In this document: positions 8,904 to 17,464 of the stretch, in pieces | Position numbering within the stretch: the stretch's first letter is position 1 | How the letters are laid out: the number at the start of each line of letters is the position of its first letter | NCBI GenBank assembly: GCA_003278095.1 | Contig: QCHB01000001.1 | Location: 132,001-196,000 of the forward strand | Reading direction: 5' to 3' | Origin: SAR116 cluster bacterium AG-390-L20 | Lineage (GTDB): Bacteria > Pseudomonadota > Alphaproteobacteria > Puniceispirillales > Marisalimonadaceae | Length of the DNA stretch: 64,000 bases | Made by a program: the position numbers and the translations under genes | The notes under the pieces: generated by a model | What the model saw: only the letters and a program-made list of their open reading frames with translations | Told to the model about the DNA's origin: nothing | The model's database searches: none

Positions 8904-9434
8904 ATGCCAATTTACAGCTTAGGTGAAAAAAAACCTCAACTTCCAGAACAAGACTTATATTGGGTGGCACCTGATGCACATGTTATTGGAAATGTTATTT
9001 TAGGTAGAGACGTTGGTATTTGGTTTGGATCAGTTTTAAGAGGGGATAATGATGTTATTAAAATTGGTAATGAGACTAATATCCAAGAAAATACCATAAT
9101 TCATGTTGATCCAAGTTGTCCTGTAACTATAGGTGATAATTGCACGATTGGTCATAATGCAATTATTCATGGATGTACTATTGGGAATAACTCTTTAATT
9201 GGCATGGGAACAACAATTCTCAATAATGCAAAAATTGGTAATAACTGTCTTGTAGGTGCAGGAGCTCTGGTAACCGAAAACAAAGAATTTCCGGATGGAT
9301 CACTAATAGTTGGTTCACCAGCTAAAGCAGTAAGAGAATTGAGCCAAGATATGATTGATAATATTACGCGCTCTTCTAAACACTACGTTATAAACTTCAA
9401 AAGATTTGTTGATGAAATGAAAGGAATCAAATAA
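8904..9434 (+). CDS. gamma-class carbonic anhydrase family protein
   Basis: The protein is a left-handed beta-helix made of hexapeptide repeats (such as IGDNCTIGHNAIIHGCTIGN). The three zinc ligands of gamma carbonic anhydrases appear as His in TIIHVDP and the two His of IGHNAIIHG, and the conserved Arg is in VLRGDN. I place the start at ATG 8904 (176 residues), five bases after GGAG (8895-8898), instead of an in-frame ATG at 8877 that lacks a ribosome site. The family includes CamH-like and YrdA/PaaY-like proteins; some hydrate CO2, and PaaY has thioesterase activity. The 3' end overlaps the convergent CoA-transferase gene by 8 bases. Confidence 0.9.
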   Translation: MPIYSLGEKKPQLPEQDLYWVAPDAHVIGNVILGRDVGIWFGSVLRGDNDVIKIGNETNIQENTIIHVDPSCPVTIGDNCTIGHNAIIHGCTIGNNSLIGMGTTILNNAKIGNNCLVGAGALVTENKEFPDGSLIVGSPAKAVRELSQDMIDNITRSSKHYVINFKRFVDEMKGIK

Positions 9435-10638
9435 TTTTATCTTCAATTAAATTTTGGATATCTTTTTCAGAATATCCTAATTTATTAAGAAGTTCTGAAT
9501 TATGCTCTCCAAGTTTAGGCGCTCTTTTAATATTTGCAGGAGTTTTTGAAAACTTCCATGGCGTTCCATGCACTTTCATATTTTTATTGAGTTCTGGATA
9601 CCATACTTCAGTTACATAATTATTTTCTTTTAAATTAGGATCATTAGACGCTTCTAGCATTGTATTGACGTGAGTAGATATCATGTCAGCATTTCTTAAA
9701 ATTGAAATCCAATGATCTCTTTTGTTAGTTGAAAATAATTCAGCAAGCTTGCTTAAGATCTGGGTTTTCTTTTCATCAGACTCAAATGCAAGACCAAGAT
9801 CAATAAGGTTTTCTTTTTGAAGCACATCAAAAAATTTGAGTTCCTTCATTGCTTCTTGCCAATCATCTGGATCAAGTTGAAGTGCAAAAGGTTTACCATC
9901 AACGTCATTAAAACAAGCAGCAATTCCTGGGCGTTCTCTTGTACCATTGATTCTTGCACCCGTTATTGGTGGTCTGTTACTCCACATAGCTGTTGTCATT
10001 GTCCAGCCAAGAAGTCTAAAAGCACTTCCAACCAGAGACGTTTCTAACTTTTGTCCTTTACCAGTTTTCTGTGCATTTATATAAGCTGCTAAAATGCCCC
10101 CAAATGTTAAAATTGCACAACTTTCGTCAGCAACTGAAGCTACACCTGTTCTCAAATTATTACCTGGTATCGAATAAGCTTCAGCTATACCGCTCAAAGC
10201 TTGACCAACAGCATCAGTTCCAGGTAAATGTCCATCAGGAGCATCAGGTCCATAAGCAGAAACAGAAGCATATACAATTTTAGGATTTATTTTATTAAGT
10301 GTATCGTAATCAAAGTTTAATTTTTCAGCAACACCAGGTCTAAAATTTTGTCCGAATATATCGGCATCTTTTACTAAATCATGTAGTATTTTTTGACCTT
10401 TATCAGACTTAAGATTAAGCGTTAAGCTTTTAACTCCTCTATTATTCGTTTCAAAAAAAGATCCAGTTGATCCCATTAAATATCCAGACCCTCTATTATT
10501 ATCACCTTTGCCTGGCGTTTCTATCTTAATTACTTCAGCTCCAAGATCTGCCATAAGCATGTAGGGTACTGTTCCAGCTTGAGCTGTTGAGCAGGCAACT
10601 ATTTTAAGACCTGAAAGAGCGCCATTTATCTCACTCAT
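9427..10638 (-). CDS. CaiB/BaiF family (class III) CoA-transferase
   Basis: The 403-residue product has the class III CoA-transferase fold: GLKIVACSTAQAGTVPYMLMADLGAEVIKIETP at the N-terminus, NFRPGVAEKLNFDYDTL, and the catalytic Asp in GTDAVGQALSG (about residue 145). These enzymes move CoA between carboxylic acids through aspartyl-CoA anhydride and thioester intermediates. It lies 8 bases downstream of an enoyl-CoA hydratase gene, so the two probably act successively on one acid (activation, then hydration) and are likely cotranscribed from the promoter upstream of 11456. AGAGG precedes the ATG. Substrate unknown. Confidence 0.9.
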   Translation of the reverse strand: MSEINGALSGLKIVACSTAQAGTVPYMLMADLGAEVIKIETPGKGDNNRGSGYLMGSTGSFFETNNRGVKSLTLNLKSDKGQKILHDLVKDADIFGQNFRPGVAEKLNFDYDTLNKINPKIVYASVSAYGPDAPDGHLPGTDAVGQALSGIAEAYSIPGNNLRTGVASVADESCAILTFGGILAAYINAQKTGKGQKLETSLVGSAFRLLGWTMTTAMWSNRPPITGARINGTRERPGIAACFNDVDGKPFALQLDPDDWQEAMKELKFFDVLQKENLIDLGLAFESDEKKTQILSKLAELFSTNKRDHWISILRNADMISTHVNTMLEASNDPNLKENNYVTEVWYPELNKNMKVHGTPWKFSKTPANIKRAPKLGEHNSELLNKLGYSEKDIQNLIEDKII

Positions 10639-10646
10639 CTTAACCT

Positions 10647-11456
10647 CTATTTTTCTTCTAGTTTGGGCATATTGTATCTATCTTCAGGCTTGAGCCAGCC
10701 TTTATAGTTTGGTTTTCTTTTTTCAGCAAAAGCACGTCTACTTTCCATTCTATCTTCTGTATCTCCATGAAGGTGAAGTTTCTCAGCTAGATCAGCAATG
10801 TTTGGACTAATTCTTGGTGCCATATGCTTCATCATGTAAAGTGTATTAACTCTGGCAGCAGGAGGGAGTGTAAGAAGGTGTTCAGCCATAGAATATGCTT
10901 CACTCATTAAATCTCTTGCTTCCACAAGACGATTAATGAAACCAACCTGATGCATTCTTTCTGCTGTAATTCTGTATCCAAATGCCATTTCTGTTGCTAC
11001 TGGATGAGGTAGATTTCCATAATGACCATGATTATAACCACCAAGAAGCCACCTCTTAGCCTCTGACATTTCAAATATAGCTTCTTTTACAGCTATTCTT
11101 AAATCTGTTCGTTCAACCAGCATGAAACCACCACCCATAGCAAAACCATTTACAGCTGCTATAACTGGTTTTTTAAGTGCTCCAGTTTGAAATGGATCTA
11201 CCAAATTTTCTTCAACAAATTCTTTTGGAGAGCCAGGTATACCTCTATCTAGAGACTCTTTCATGTCTTCTCCCGCACAAAAGCCTCTACCTGTCCCTGT
11301 CAAAATTGCGACTTCAAGATCATTATCTTCATGAAACCTGTTAAATGCTTCCGCCATACCAGTTCTTATAACGGTACTCAAGGCATTTAATCTTTCAGGA
11401 CGATTTAACCTTATCGTTATAATCTGTCCATTTATTTCAGTTTCAACAAAACTCAT
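10647..11456 (-). CDS. enoyl-CoA hydratase/isomerase family protein
   Basis: A crotonase-fold protein with the usual N-terminus (ITIRLNRPERLNALS), the CoA/oxyanion segment GRGFCAGEDMKES (about 62-74) and the second oxyanion region FAMGGGFMLVERTDLRIA (about 104-121). I start it at ATG 11456 (269 residues) because GGAG lies eight bases upstream and the family N-terminus begins there; an upstream extension to 11519 adds a hydrophobic stretch not seen in the family. Residue WLLGGYNHG replaces the usual LG(L)xPGxGG catalytic-Glu motif, so the reaction may not be standard hydration. It is divergent from frmA and forms a pair with the CoA-transferase gene. Confidence 0.88.
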   Translation of the reverse strand: MSFVETEINGQIITIRLNRPERLNALSTVIRTGMAEAFNRFHEDNDLEVAILTGTGRGFCAGEDMKESLDRGIPGSPKEFVEENLVDPFQTGALKKPVIAAVNGFAMGGGFMLVERTDLRIAVKEAIFEMSEAKRWLLGGYNHGHYGNLPHPVATEMAFGYRITAERMHQVGFINRLVEARDLMSEAYSMAEHLLTLPPAARVNTLYMMKHMAPRISPNIADLAEKLHLHGDTEDRMESRRAFAEKRKPNYKGWLKPEDRYNMPKLEEK

Positions 11457-11579
11457 AGATATACTCCTACATGTAAAGAATCTTACGAAGATAATTTTAT
11501 ATACTAAAAATTCTTGCAAGTCATCGATATTAAATCATAATAAATTAATCGTATCTAAACTGTTATTAAGGGGTAAATA

Positions 11580-12689
11580 ATGAAAACTAGAGCGGCAGTG
11601 GCTGTTGAGGCAGGTAAACCACTTGAAATTATGGATGTAGATCTAGAGGGTCCTCGTCTAGGAGAAGTTTTAGTTGAAATTAAAGCAACTGGTATATGTC
11701 ACACGGATGAATTTACACTTTCAGGAGATGACCCTGAAGGGCTTTTCCCAGCAATTTTAGGACATGAAGGAGCTGGAATTGTCAGAGAGATTGGTAGAGG
11801 TGTGACTTCATTGAAAGAGGGTGACCATGTAATCCCACTTTATACACCTGAATGCAGAGAATGTGAGTATTGTCTTCACCCAAAGACTAACTTGTGTCAG
11901 GCTATAAGAGTAACTCAAGGTAAGGGAGTTATGCCAGACGGAACTAGTAGATTTTCGATAAGTGGAAAACCTATTCTTCATTATATGGGAACATCTACCT
12001 TCTCTAACTATACTGTTGTACCAGAAATTGCACTTGCTAAGGTAAATGAAAAAGCTCCCTTTGATAAAATTTGTTACATTGGTTGTGGTGTTACTACTGG
12101 TATTGGCGCTGTAATGAATACTGCAAAAGCAACAGCTGGCTGCAATGCTGTCGTATTTGGATTAGGCGGTATAGGTCTCAATGTTATCCAAGGTTTAAGA
12201 ATGATAGGCGCCAACATGATTGTTGGCGTCGACATGAATAATAAAAAAGAAACCTGGGGTAAAAAATTTGGAATGACCCACTTTGTAAACCCTTCGGAGA
12301 TAGAAGGTGACTTAGTAAATCACTTAGTTGAACTCACAGGAGGTGGTGCCGATTACTCTTTTGAATGTATTGGAAATGTAAATGTAATGAGGCAGGCTTT
12401 AGAATGCGCGCATAAAGGTTGGGGAGAGAGCATTATTATTGGAGTTGCAGGAGCAGGTCAGGAAATTAAAACTAGACCTTTTCAATTAGTTACGGGCAGA
12501 AGTTGGAAGGGTACTGCTTTTGGAGGTGCTAGGGGCAGAACAGACGTACCTAAGATTGTAGAGTGGTATCTTCAAGGGAAAATTGATATTGATCCAATGA
12601 TTACTCACACATTAGAATTAGAGGATATAAATAAAGGTTTTGATTTAATGCATGCAGGCGAATCCATTAGATCTGTAGTTGTTTTTTGA
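11580..12689 (+). CDS. frmA: S-(hydroxymethyl)glutathione dehydrogenase (class III alcohol dehydrogenase)
   Basis: This 369-residue zinc alcohol dehydrogenase oxidises S-hydroxymethylglutathione, formed from formaldehyde and glutathione, to S-formylglutathione with NAD+. Catalytic zinc ligands are in GICHTDEF and GHEGAG; the structural zinc loop [15 protein letters not shown] holds four cysteines; the NAD fold motif is GLGGIG (about residues 195-200). [10 protein letters not shown] and [10 protein letters not shown] are typical of class III. The gene is preceded by AAGGGG and followed with a one-base overlap by fghA, the next enzyme, which supports the formaldehyde role over a general alcohol dehydrogenase. 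Confidence 0.96.
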   Translation: MKTRAAVAVEAGKPLEIMDVDLEGPRLGEVLVEIKATGICHTDEFTLSGDDPEGLFPAILGHEGAGIVREIGRGVTSLKEGDHVIPLYTPECRECEYCLHPKTNLCQAIRVTQGKGVMPDGTSRFSISGKPILHYMGTSTFSNYTVVPEIALAKVNEKAPFDKICYIGCGVTTGIGAVMNTAKATAGCNAVVFGLGGIGLNVIQGLRMIGANMIVGVDMNNKKETWGKKFGMTHFVNPSEIEGDLVNHLVELTGGGADYSFECIGNVNVMRQALECAHKGWGESIIIGVAGAGQEIKTRPFQLVTGRSWKGTAFGGARGRTDVPKIVEWYLQGKIDIDPMITHTLELEDINKGFDLMHAGESIRSVVVF

Positions 12690-13513
12690 TGGAAAAATTA
12701 TCAGAAGCATTTTCTTTTGGTGGGAAACAATTTGTCTTCAGTCACGCATCTATTGTAAATGATTGTAAAATGACTTTAGCAATCTTTACTCCCCCAAAAG
12801 TTAAAAATCCCCCAGTTTTATGGTACTTATCTGGATTAACTTGCAGTCATTTAAACGTTATGGAAAAAGGTGAATATAGAAAGAAGGCTGCAGAATTAGG
12901 CATGGTAATTATTTGTCCTGACACTAGTCCAAGAGGTGATCAAGTGCCAGATGAAAAAGATAATTGGCAGTTTGGATCTGGGGCAGGATTTTACCTAGAT
13001 GCAACACAAGAGCCATATGATAAAAATTATAATATGTATAGTTATTTAAATGACGAACTTCCGAAACTTGTAGAAAATAATTTTGACTTTGATATGTCCA
13101 GACAAAGTATCTTTGGTCATTCGATGGGCGGGCATGGAGCTATGATAATGGCTTTAAGAAATCCTGAGAAATATAATAGTTGTTCAGCATTTGCCCCTAT
13201 AGTAGAACCTTCAACAGCTAGTTGGTCAAGTGAAGCATTTAAAAAATACATTGGATTAGATAAAGATGACTGGCAAATGTATGATAGTGTTGCCTTAATT
13301 AAAAATGGTTATCGTTTTCCTGAAATTCTTGTTGATCAAGGGGAAGCAGATAGTTTTTTAGAAGAAGGATTAAGACCTTGGCTTTTAGAGGATGCGTGCA
13401 GAAAAGCTGGTATCAAATTAAATCTTAGAATGCAGCCCAATTATGATCATTCATACTTTTTTATTTCAACTTTTATGACTGATCATTTGAATTGGCATAG
13501 AGAAAGAATTTAA
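12689..13513 (+). CDS. fghA: S-formylglutathione hydrolase
   Basis: A 274-residue esterase-D-type alpha/beta hydrolase that converts S-formylglutathione to formate and glutathione. The nucleophile elbow is GHSMGGHGA (about residue 147), the catalytic His sits in YDHSYFFI near the C-terminus, and PPVLWYLSGLTC and MGMVIICPDTSPRG-like segments match the family. I place the start at the ATG of the TGATG overlap with the frmA stop (12689) rather than the TTG at 12686. The overlap implies coupled translation with frmA. Together they form the glutathione-dependent formaldehyde detoxification/oxidation pathway. Confidence 0.96.
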   Translation: MEKLSEAFSFGGKQFVFSHASIVNDCKMTLAIFTPPKVKNPPVLWYLSGLTCSHLNVMEKGEYRKKAAELGMVIICPDTSPRGDQVPDEKDNWQFGSGAGFYLDATQEPYDKNYNMYSYLNDELPKLVENNFDFDMSRQSIFGHSMGGHGAMIMALRNPEKYNSCSAFAPIVEPSTASWSSEAFKKYIGLDKDDWQMYDSVALIKNGYRFPEILVDQGEADSFLEEGLRPWLLEDACRKAGIKLNLRMQPNYDHSYFFISTFMTDHLNWHRERI

Positions 13514-13516
13514 ATT

Positions 13517-13933
13517 TTAATCTTTTGGAATTGAGTAAGTCAATGATGCATGAGCTACAGGCTCATCAATATCCTCAGAATATATTAATACATCTCCTAC
13601 ACTTAGAGTTTTGCCTAATTTTAAAATACGAGCTTCACTAATCAAGTTTTTTTCATTAGGTTTTCTTAAAAAATTAATTGAACAATTAGTTGTGACAGTG
13701 AGACTTTTTGGACCTATTATACTGAGTGTTGCTAAGTAAAAAGTAACGTCGGCTAGTAGAAACATTGTTGGGCCTGAAACCGTGGCTCCTGGCCTAAGGT
13801 GTTCACTGGAAATATGCATAAGCATTGAAAAATTTCTATCGTTCACTTTTAAGATTTCAAAGTTTTTTTTAACTTGTGGAAACTCTTTTTCTAAAAAATC
13901 ATTAAGTTCCTCTTTTGTCATTAATTGGTTCAT
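13517..13933 (-). CDS. PaaI-like hotdog thioesterase
   Basis: The 138-residue protein fits the PaaI/YdiI hotdog thioesterase family: LRPGATVSGPTMFLLADVTFYLAT contains the central helix, followed by TVTTNCSINFLRKP and the strand ARILKLGKTLSVGDVLIYSED. Such enzymes hydrolyse acyl-CoA or aryl-CoA thioesters in the cytoplasm. A methionine at residue 5 is a second possible start. It is the last gene of a minus-strand run that follows a lyase, an enoyl-CoA hydratase and a tautomerase-like gene, suggesting it releases a product or rescues stalled CoA thioesters. Confidence 0.82.
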   Translation of the reverse strand: MNQLMTKEELNDFLEKEFPQVKKNFEILKVNDRNFSMLMHISSEHLRPGATVSGPTMFLLADVTFYLATLSIIGPKSLTVTTNCSINFLRKPNEKNLISEARILKLGKTLSVGDVLIYSEDIDEPVAHASLTYSIPKD

Positions 13934-13949
13934 TATACACCCAATACTT

Positions 13950-15296
13950 TTATCTATTAATTAGAAGTCTACTTGCCATTGCGGGAGCTGCCCCAAGATA
14001 ATTGGCTGGATCAACAATTTTTGACAAATCATCTCTATTAAAAATATTAGAAATTTTTTCGTCTTTTAAAAGTGAGTCAATAAATGGAATATTATTTTTT
14101 ATAGAGTGACGACAGCAGTCATAGACTATATCGTGAGAAATTTGTCTACCAAGATGAGGGGCTAGGGCCATCATAACAGCTTCAGCAACAATTAATCCAT
14201 TGGTTTTGTCAATATTTTCCTTCATTTTTTGTGGAGAAATTTCCAGTCCTTCTAAAAGAAATTTAGCGGCACTAAAAGATGAAGAAGCAATAATAAAGGC
14301 GTTAGGTAATGCATACCATTCAACATGCCATTGACCAGTTGCTCTTTCATGATCAAGAACCATAGCATCAAGCATAGACGAATGATGTTCCCGTAGTAGT
14401 TTTGAACAAGCTAACATCACCTCTGAAGAAATAGGATTTCTTTTCTGGGGCATTGTGGAAGAAGAACCTCTTCCATGAAGGAAAGGTTCAGCAACTTCCT
14501 GTGTTTCGGTTTGCATCATTAACATTACATCATAGGCTATTTTACCTAGCGAAGATCCTACCAAAGCAAGCCAACCAGTTACTTCACAAAAGTTATCTCT
14601 AATTGAATGCCAACTTACATCAGGCACATTCAAATTTAATTCGTCTGCTAATACTGATTGAGTTTTTAATCCATCAATTTCACCCAGCGAAGCAAGCGTT
14701 CCCGCAGCACCGAAGAATGAAAGATTAAACACACGAGCCTTAATTTCTTCTAGTCTTTTTATATGTCTATCAATACTAGACAACCAAGTTGATGCCTTAT
14801 AGCCAAAAGGTACAGGTAAGGCGTGTTGTAAGTGTGTTCTTCCTGCCATTGGGGTTTTTATATGCTCATTGATAATTTTAACTAATGCATTTGAAATAGA
14901 ATCTAAATCTGAAGACAGTAGTTTAAATCCTTCCCTTATTTGAATTACATCAGCAGTATCCATAATGTCTTGGGTAGTAGCGCCCCAGTGACAGTATTGT
15001 CCATAACCGTCACTTACATTATCACTTAATTGCTCTACTACAGGTAAAATAGGGTAGCCAACAATTGATGTCCTCTTTTGTAGTTTTTCCCAATCAATTA
15101 TATTTATTTTGGCTGCGTCACTTATTTTTTGTCCAGCCTCACTCGGTATAATACCTAATTTAGACTGTGATCTTGCTAAAGCGGCTTCAACATCTAAATA
15201 TAATTGAGTGGTTTTTTCATCTGAAAACAAATAATGCATTTCACTTGTTCCAAACATTTCACCCCATATTTTTGAATTAGTAACTAAGGCTGGCAT
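13950..15296 (-). CDS. fumarase/aspartase-superfamily lyase (3-carboxymuconate cycloisomerase / adenylosuccinate lyase-like)
   Basis: The 448-residue protein carries the superfamily signature GSSSTMPQKRNPIS (about residues 274-287), whose serine on the flexible loop is the likely base, plus GATTQDIMDTA and GRTHLQHALPVPFG. The latter pattern with TQDIMDT and LQHALP is typical of PcaB-like cycloisomerases and their relatives more than of purine-pathway PurB. These enzymes eliminate or add across a fumarate-type C-C bond. No protocatechuate pathway genes (pcaGH, pcaC, pcaD) are present in the window, so a true PcaB role is doubtful. It follows the enoyl-CoA hydratase gene by 14 bases. Confidence 0.82.
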   Translation of the reverse strand: MPALVTNSKIWGEMFGTSEMHYLFSDEKTTQLYLDVEAALARSQSKLGIIPSEAGQKISDAAKINIIDWEKLQKRTSIVGYPILPVVEQLSDNVSDGYGQYCHWGATTQDIMDTADVIQIREGFKLLSSDLDSISNALVKIINEHIKTPMAGRTHLQHALPVPFGYKASTWLSSIDRHIKRLEEIKARVFNLSFFGAAGTLASLGEIDGLKTQSVLADELNLNVPDVSWHSIRDNFCEVTGWLALVGSSLGKIAYDVMLMMQTETQEVAEPFLHGRGSSSTMPQKRNPISSEVMLACSKLLREHHSSMLDAMVLDHERATGQWHVEWYALPNAFIIASSSFSAAKFLLEGLEISPQKMKENIDKTNGLIVAEAVMMALAPHLGRQISHDIVYDCCRHSIKNNIPFIDSLLKDEKISNIFNRDDLSKIVDPANYLGAAPAMASRLLINR

Positions 15297-15310
15297 TATT
15301 TATTTCCCTA

Positions 15311-16105
15311 TCAATTATTTTGATACCAAGAGGCAACTCTCTTCTCAAGAAAACTATTCAATCCTTCAGTTGCTTCGCTAGTCATTCTCTTTTGAGAATG
15401 CTCTAGTATTAATTCTTCAAATTTATCGTCTGATAATATTAATCCACTTTCAATTAATGCTCTCTTTTTTGTCATTTCCAGTGCAATAGGAGCACACATT
15501 AACAAACTTTCAATAATAGACTTCACAGCATCATTAAGCTCTCCTGTTTTACAAATCTGGTGCGCCAGACCAATATTTTTGGCTTCATGAGCATCAAAAC
15601 GTTCGCAAGTTAACGCGTATCTTCTGACGTTTCTGACACCTATACTAGCATTTAGATGAGGAATAATGATTCCTGCCATTACACCCCATCTTGCTTCGGC
15701 AATAGAAAAAATAGCATCTTCGCTAGCAACTACAATATCAGCTGCAGCTGCAATACCAGTACCCCCTCCAAAGCAGCCTCCATGTATCATAGCTATAGTA
15801 GGTTTTGGAAATTCTGTAAGTCCCTTTATTGCAGAAGCTGTTTTTCTGGATACCTCTATATTTTCTTCTTTATTTAATTTACCAATCTCTTTTAGCCACT
15901 CTAAATCTGCACCACCTTGAAAGTGCTTTCCATTACCTCTTATAAGAACTACTCTAACATCATCATTATTATATAAAGATGTAAAACTTTTAATTAGCTC
16001 GTCAATCATAGTTCCATTATAAGCATTGTTTCTTTCAGGACGATTCAAGATAACCTCAGCTATACCTCTGCTATCAACACTTGTTAAAACAACACCCTCA
16101 CTCAT
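15311..16105 (-). CDS. enoyl-CoA hydratase/isomerase family protein
   Basis: A 264-residue crotonase-fold protein. It has EVILNRPERNNAYNG at the N-terminus, the oxyanion segments GNGKHFQGGADLEWLK (about 61-76) and IHGGCFGGGTGIAAAADIVVAS (about 108-129), and the downstream ARWGVMAGIIIPHL region where hydratases carry a catalytic Glu. The C-terminus (FLEKRVASWYQ) is family-typical. AAGGATG precedes the ATG. Methylglutaconyl-CoA hydratase-like enzymes look similar, but the substrate is not readable. It sits between a tautomerase-like gene and a fumarase-superfamily lyase on the same strand. Confidence 0.9.
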   Translation of the reverse strand: MSEGVVLTSVDSRGIAEVILNRPERNNAYNGTMIDELIKSFTSLYNNDDVRVVLIRGNGKHFQGGADLEWLKEIGKLNKEENIEVSRKTASAIKGLTEFPKPTIAMIHGGCFGGGTGIAAAADIVVASEDAIFSIAEARWGVMAGIIIPHLNASIGVRNVRRYALTCERFDAHEAKNIGLAHQICKTGELNDAVKSIIESLLMCAPIALEMTKKRALIESGLILSDDKFEELILEHSQKRMTSEATEGLNSFLEKRVASWYQNN

Positions 16106-16138
16106 TTTTCATCCTTCTTAACTAATTTTACAATTACC

Positions 16139-16483
16139 CTAATCTTTTAAGTCTAGAGCGGTTATATAAGTTTCTTTTATAGAAAACGCCCTAAGTCTTA
16201 CAAAAACATTAAATTCATTTTTTAAAATATCACCAATTTTTTTTAGACAATTTTTGCTTTTATTTAAGTCTCTATTTTTTTTCTCTCTAAATCTCATTTC
16301 CCCATAAAGTTTATAATTTGAAGTAAATATTTTGCTTTCAACCCAAATAATTTGACAATTATCTTCTTCAGCATCGAGATCATTTATAATTATGTCTGTT
16401 AATTGTTTTTCAATAACGGTAATTTCTGACTTTTTAAAATTAGAATTTAATCTTTCATCGATATGTAAAATTAAAGAAGGCAT
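16139..16483 (-). CDS. small tautomerase / 5-carboxymethyl-2-hydroxymuconate isomerase-like protein
   Basis: This 114-residue protein starts MPSLILHIDERL, so removal of Met would leave an N-terminal proline as used by the tautomerase superfamily, and ends in a strand-helix pattern (YGEMRFREKKNRDLNKSK, then a helix and LRAFSIKETY) like two beta-alpha-beta units. Length fits the 5-carboxymethyl-2-hydroxymuconate isomerase subgroup (about 115-125 residues) better than the 60-residue 4-oxalocrotonate tautomerases. Overall similarity is weak and this is a fold-level call. It heads the minus-strand group with hydratase, lyase and thioesterase. The ribosome site is weak. Confidence 0.5.
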   Translation of the reverse strand: MPSLILHIDERLNSNFKKSEITVIEKQLTDIIINDLDAEEDNCQIIWVESKIFTSNYKLYGEMRFREKKNRDLNKSKNCLKKIGDILKNEFNVFVRLRAFSIKETYITALDLKD

Positions 16484-16588
16484 ATGGAAATTCCACTTAT
16501 TTTGATATTTTATTAATTGATAATAATATATCTTTTATATTAAATAGTTTTTAATAATATTACTTTAAAAAAATTAGAGGTTCAGCAA

Positions 16589-17446
16589 ATGAATAGTGAA
16601 GAATTAGATATCAATCATTTAAATAAATGGCTTGGCAATATAGAAATGGTTACAGATTATCTTACACCAATTGTTGAACAAAGGTATAGGGCCACTCTAA
16701 ACATTGATCCAGGTGACCCTGTAATTGGTGATGCTGCGACTACTGGATTACATTGGATGTTAGGTTGGAATTTAAAAAAAAATGATGAACTTGGTGTTGA
16801 TTCTCATCCCGCACGTGGTGACTTTCTTCCGCCAGTCCCACTGCCAAGAAGAATGTGGGCAGGAAGCCAAATTAAAGTAAAAGCCCCTCTTAGAGTAGGT
16901 GATAAGGTAATAAAAAAATCTAAAGTAGCTGATATCAAATTAAAAGAAGGTCGAACAGGCAAGTTATGTTTTGTAACTGCTGAATATGAATATTTAGTTG
17001 ATGACGATGTTCGTTTACATGAATTCCATAATATTGTTTATCGTGATGTAACTAAGGCTGGGGGAGGGTCTGGAGTATCAGATGTTATACCAAAAGATGC
17101 AGATTTCACTGAAACAATTTTTATGCATCCTACTATTTTATTTCGTTATTCGGCAATTGGTTTTGTTGGGCACAGAATTCATTATGATTATCCATATTCT
17201 AAAAATGAAGAAAATTATCCTGATTTAATAGTGCATGGTCCCCTTCAAGCAACATTCTTACTTAGGGCTGCAGAAAAACTTAAGGGTAAACCCGTAACTT
17301 CTTTTAATCACAAAGTCATGGCTCCTGTTTTTGCTAATAGCGACTATATAATCGGCGCTAAAAAAAATACAGATGGAAGTGTTACTTGTTGGGGTGCAGT
17401 TGAAGGTTCGGGGATGACCATGCAAGCTGAAGCACATTTTGAATAA
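16589..17446 (+). CDS. HTD2/MaoC-type double-hotdog acyl-CoA hydratase (mesaconyl-C4-CoA/itaconyl-CoA hydratase-like)
   Basis: The 285-residue protein resembles the HTD2-like MaoC dehydratases that include mesaconyl-C4-CoA hydratase of the 3-hydroxypropionate bicycle and Pseudomonas itaconyl-CoA hydratase. Recognisable parts are HWMLGWNL, GDFLPPVPLPRRMWAGSQI in the N-terminal hotdog, RKLCFV-like TGKLCFVTAEYEY, HEFHNIVYRDV, and in the C-terminal hotdog FRYSAIGFVGHRIHYDYPY, whose S/N...H residues form the hydratase site. It probably interconverts an unsaturated C5-dicarboxylyl-CoA and (S)-citramalyl-CoA. AGAGG lies eight bases before the ATG. It is the first gene of a seven-to-nine gene plus-strand run that includes a citramalyl-CoA-lyase-like gene. 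Confidence 0.82.
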   Translation: MNSEELDINHLNKWLGNIEMVTDYLTPIVEQRYRATLNIDPGDPVIGDAATTGLHWMLGWNLKKNDELGVDSHPARGDFLPPVPLPRRMWAGSQIKVKAPLRVGDKVIKKSKVADIKLKEGRTGKLCFVTAEYEYLVDDDVRLHEFHNIVYRDVTKAGGGSGVSDVIPKDADFTETIFMHPTILFRYSAIGFVGHRIHYDYPYSKNEENYPDLIVHGPLQATFLLRAAEKLKGKPVTSFNHKVMAPVFANSDYIIGAKKNTDGSVTCWGAVEGSGMTMQAEAHFE

Positions 17447-17464
17447 AAATTATAGGAGGAAAAC

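Noticed and set aside
13950-15296. Assignment of the lyase as PurB (purine synthesis) or true PcaB
   Set aside because: No purine or protocatechuate genes are nearby and the motifs are shared by the whole superfamily, so only the superfamily call is kept.
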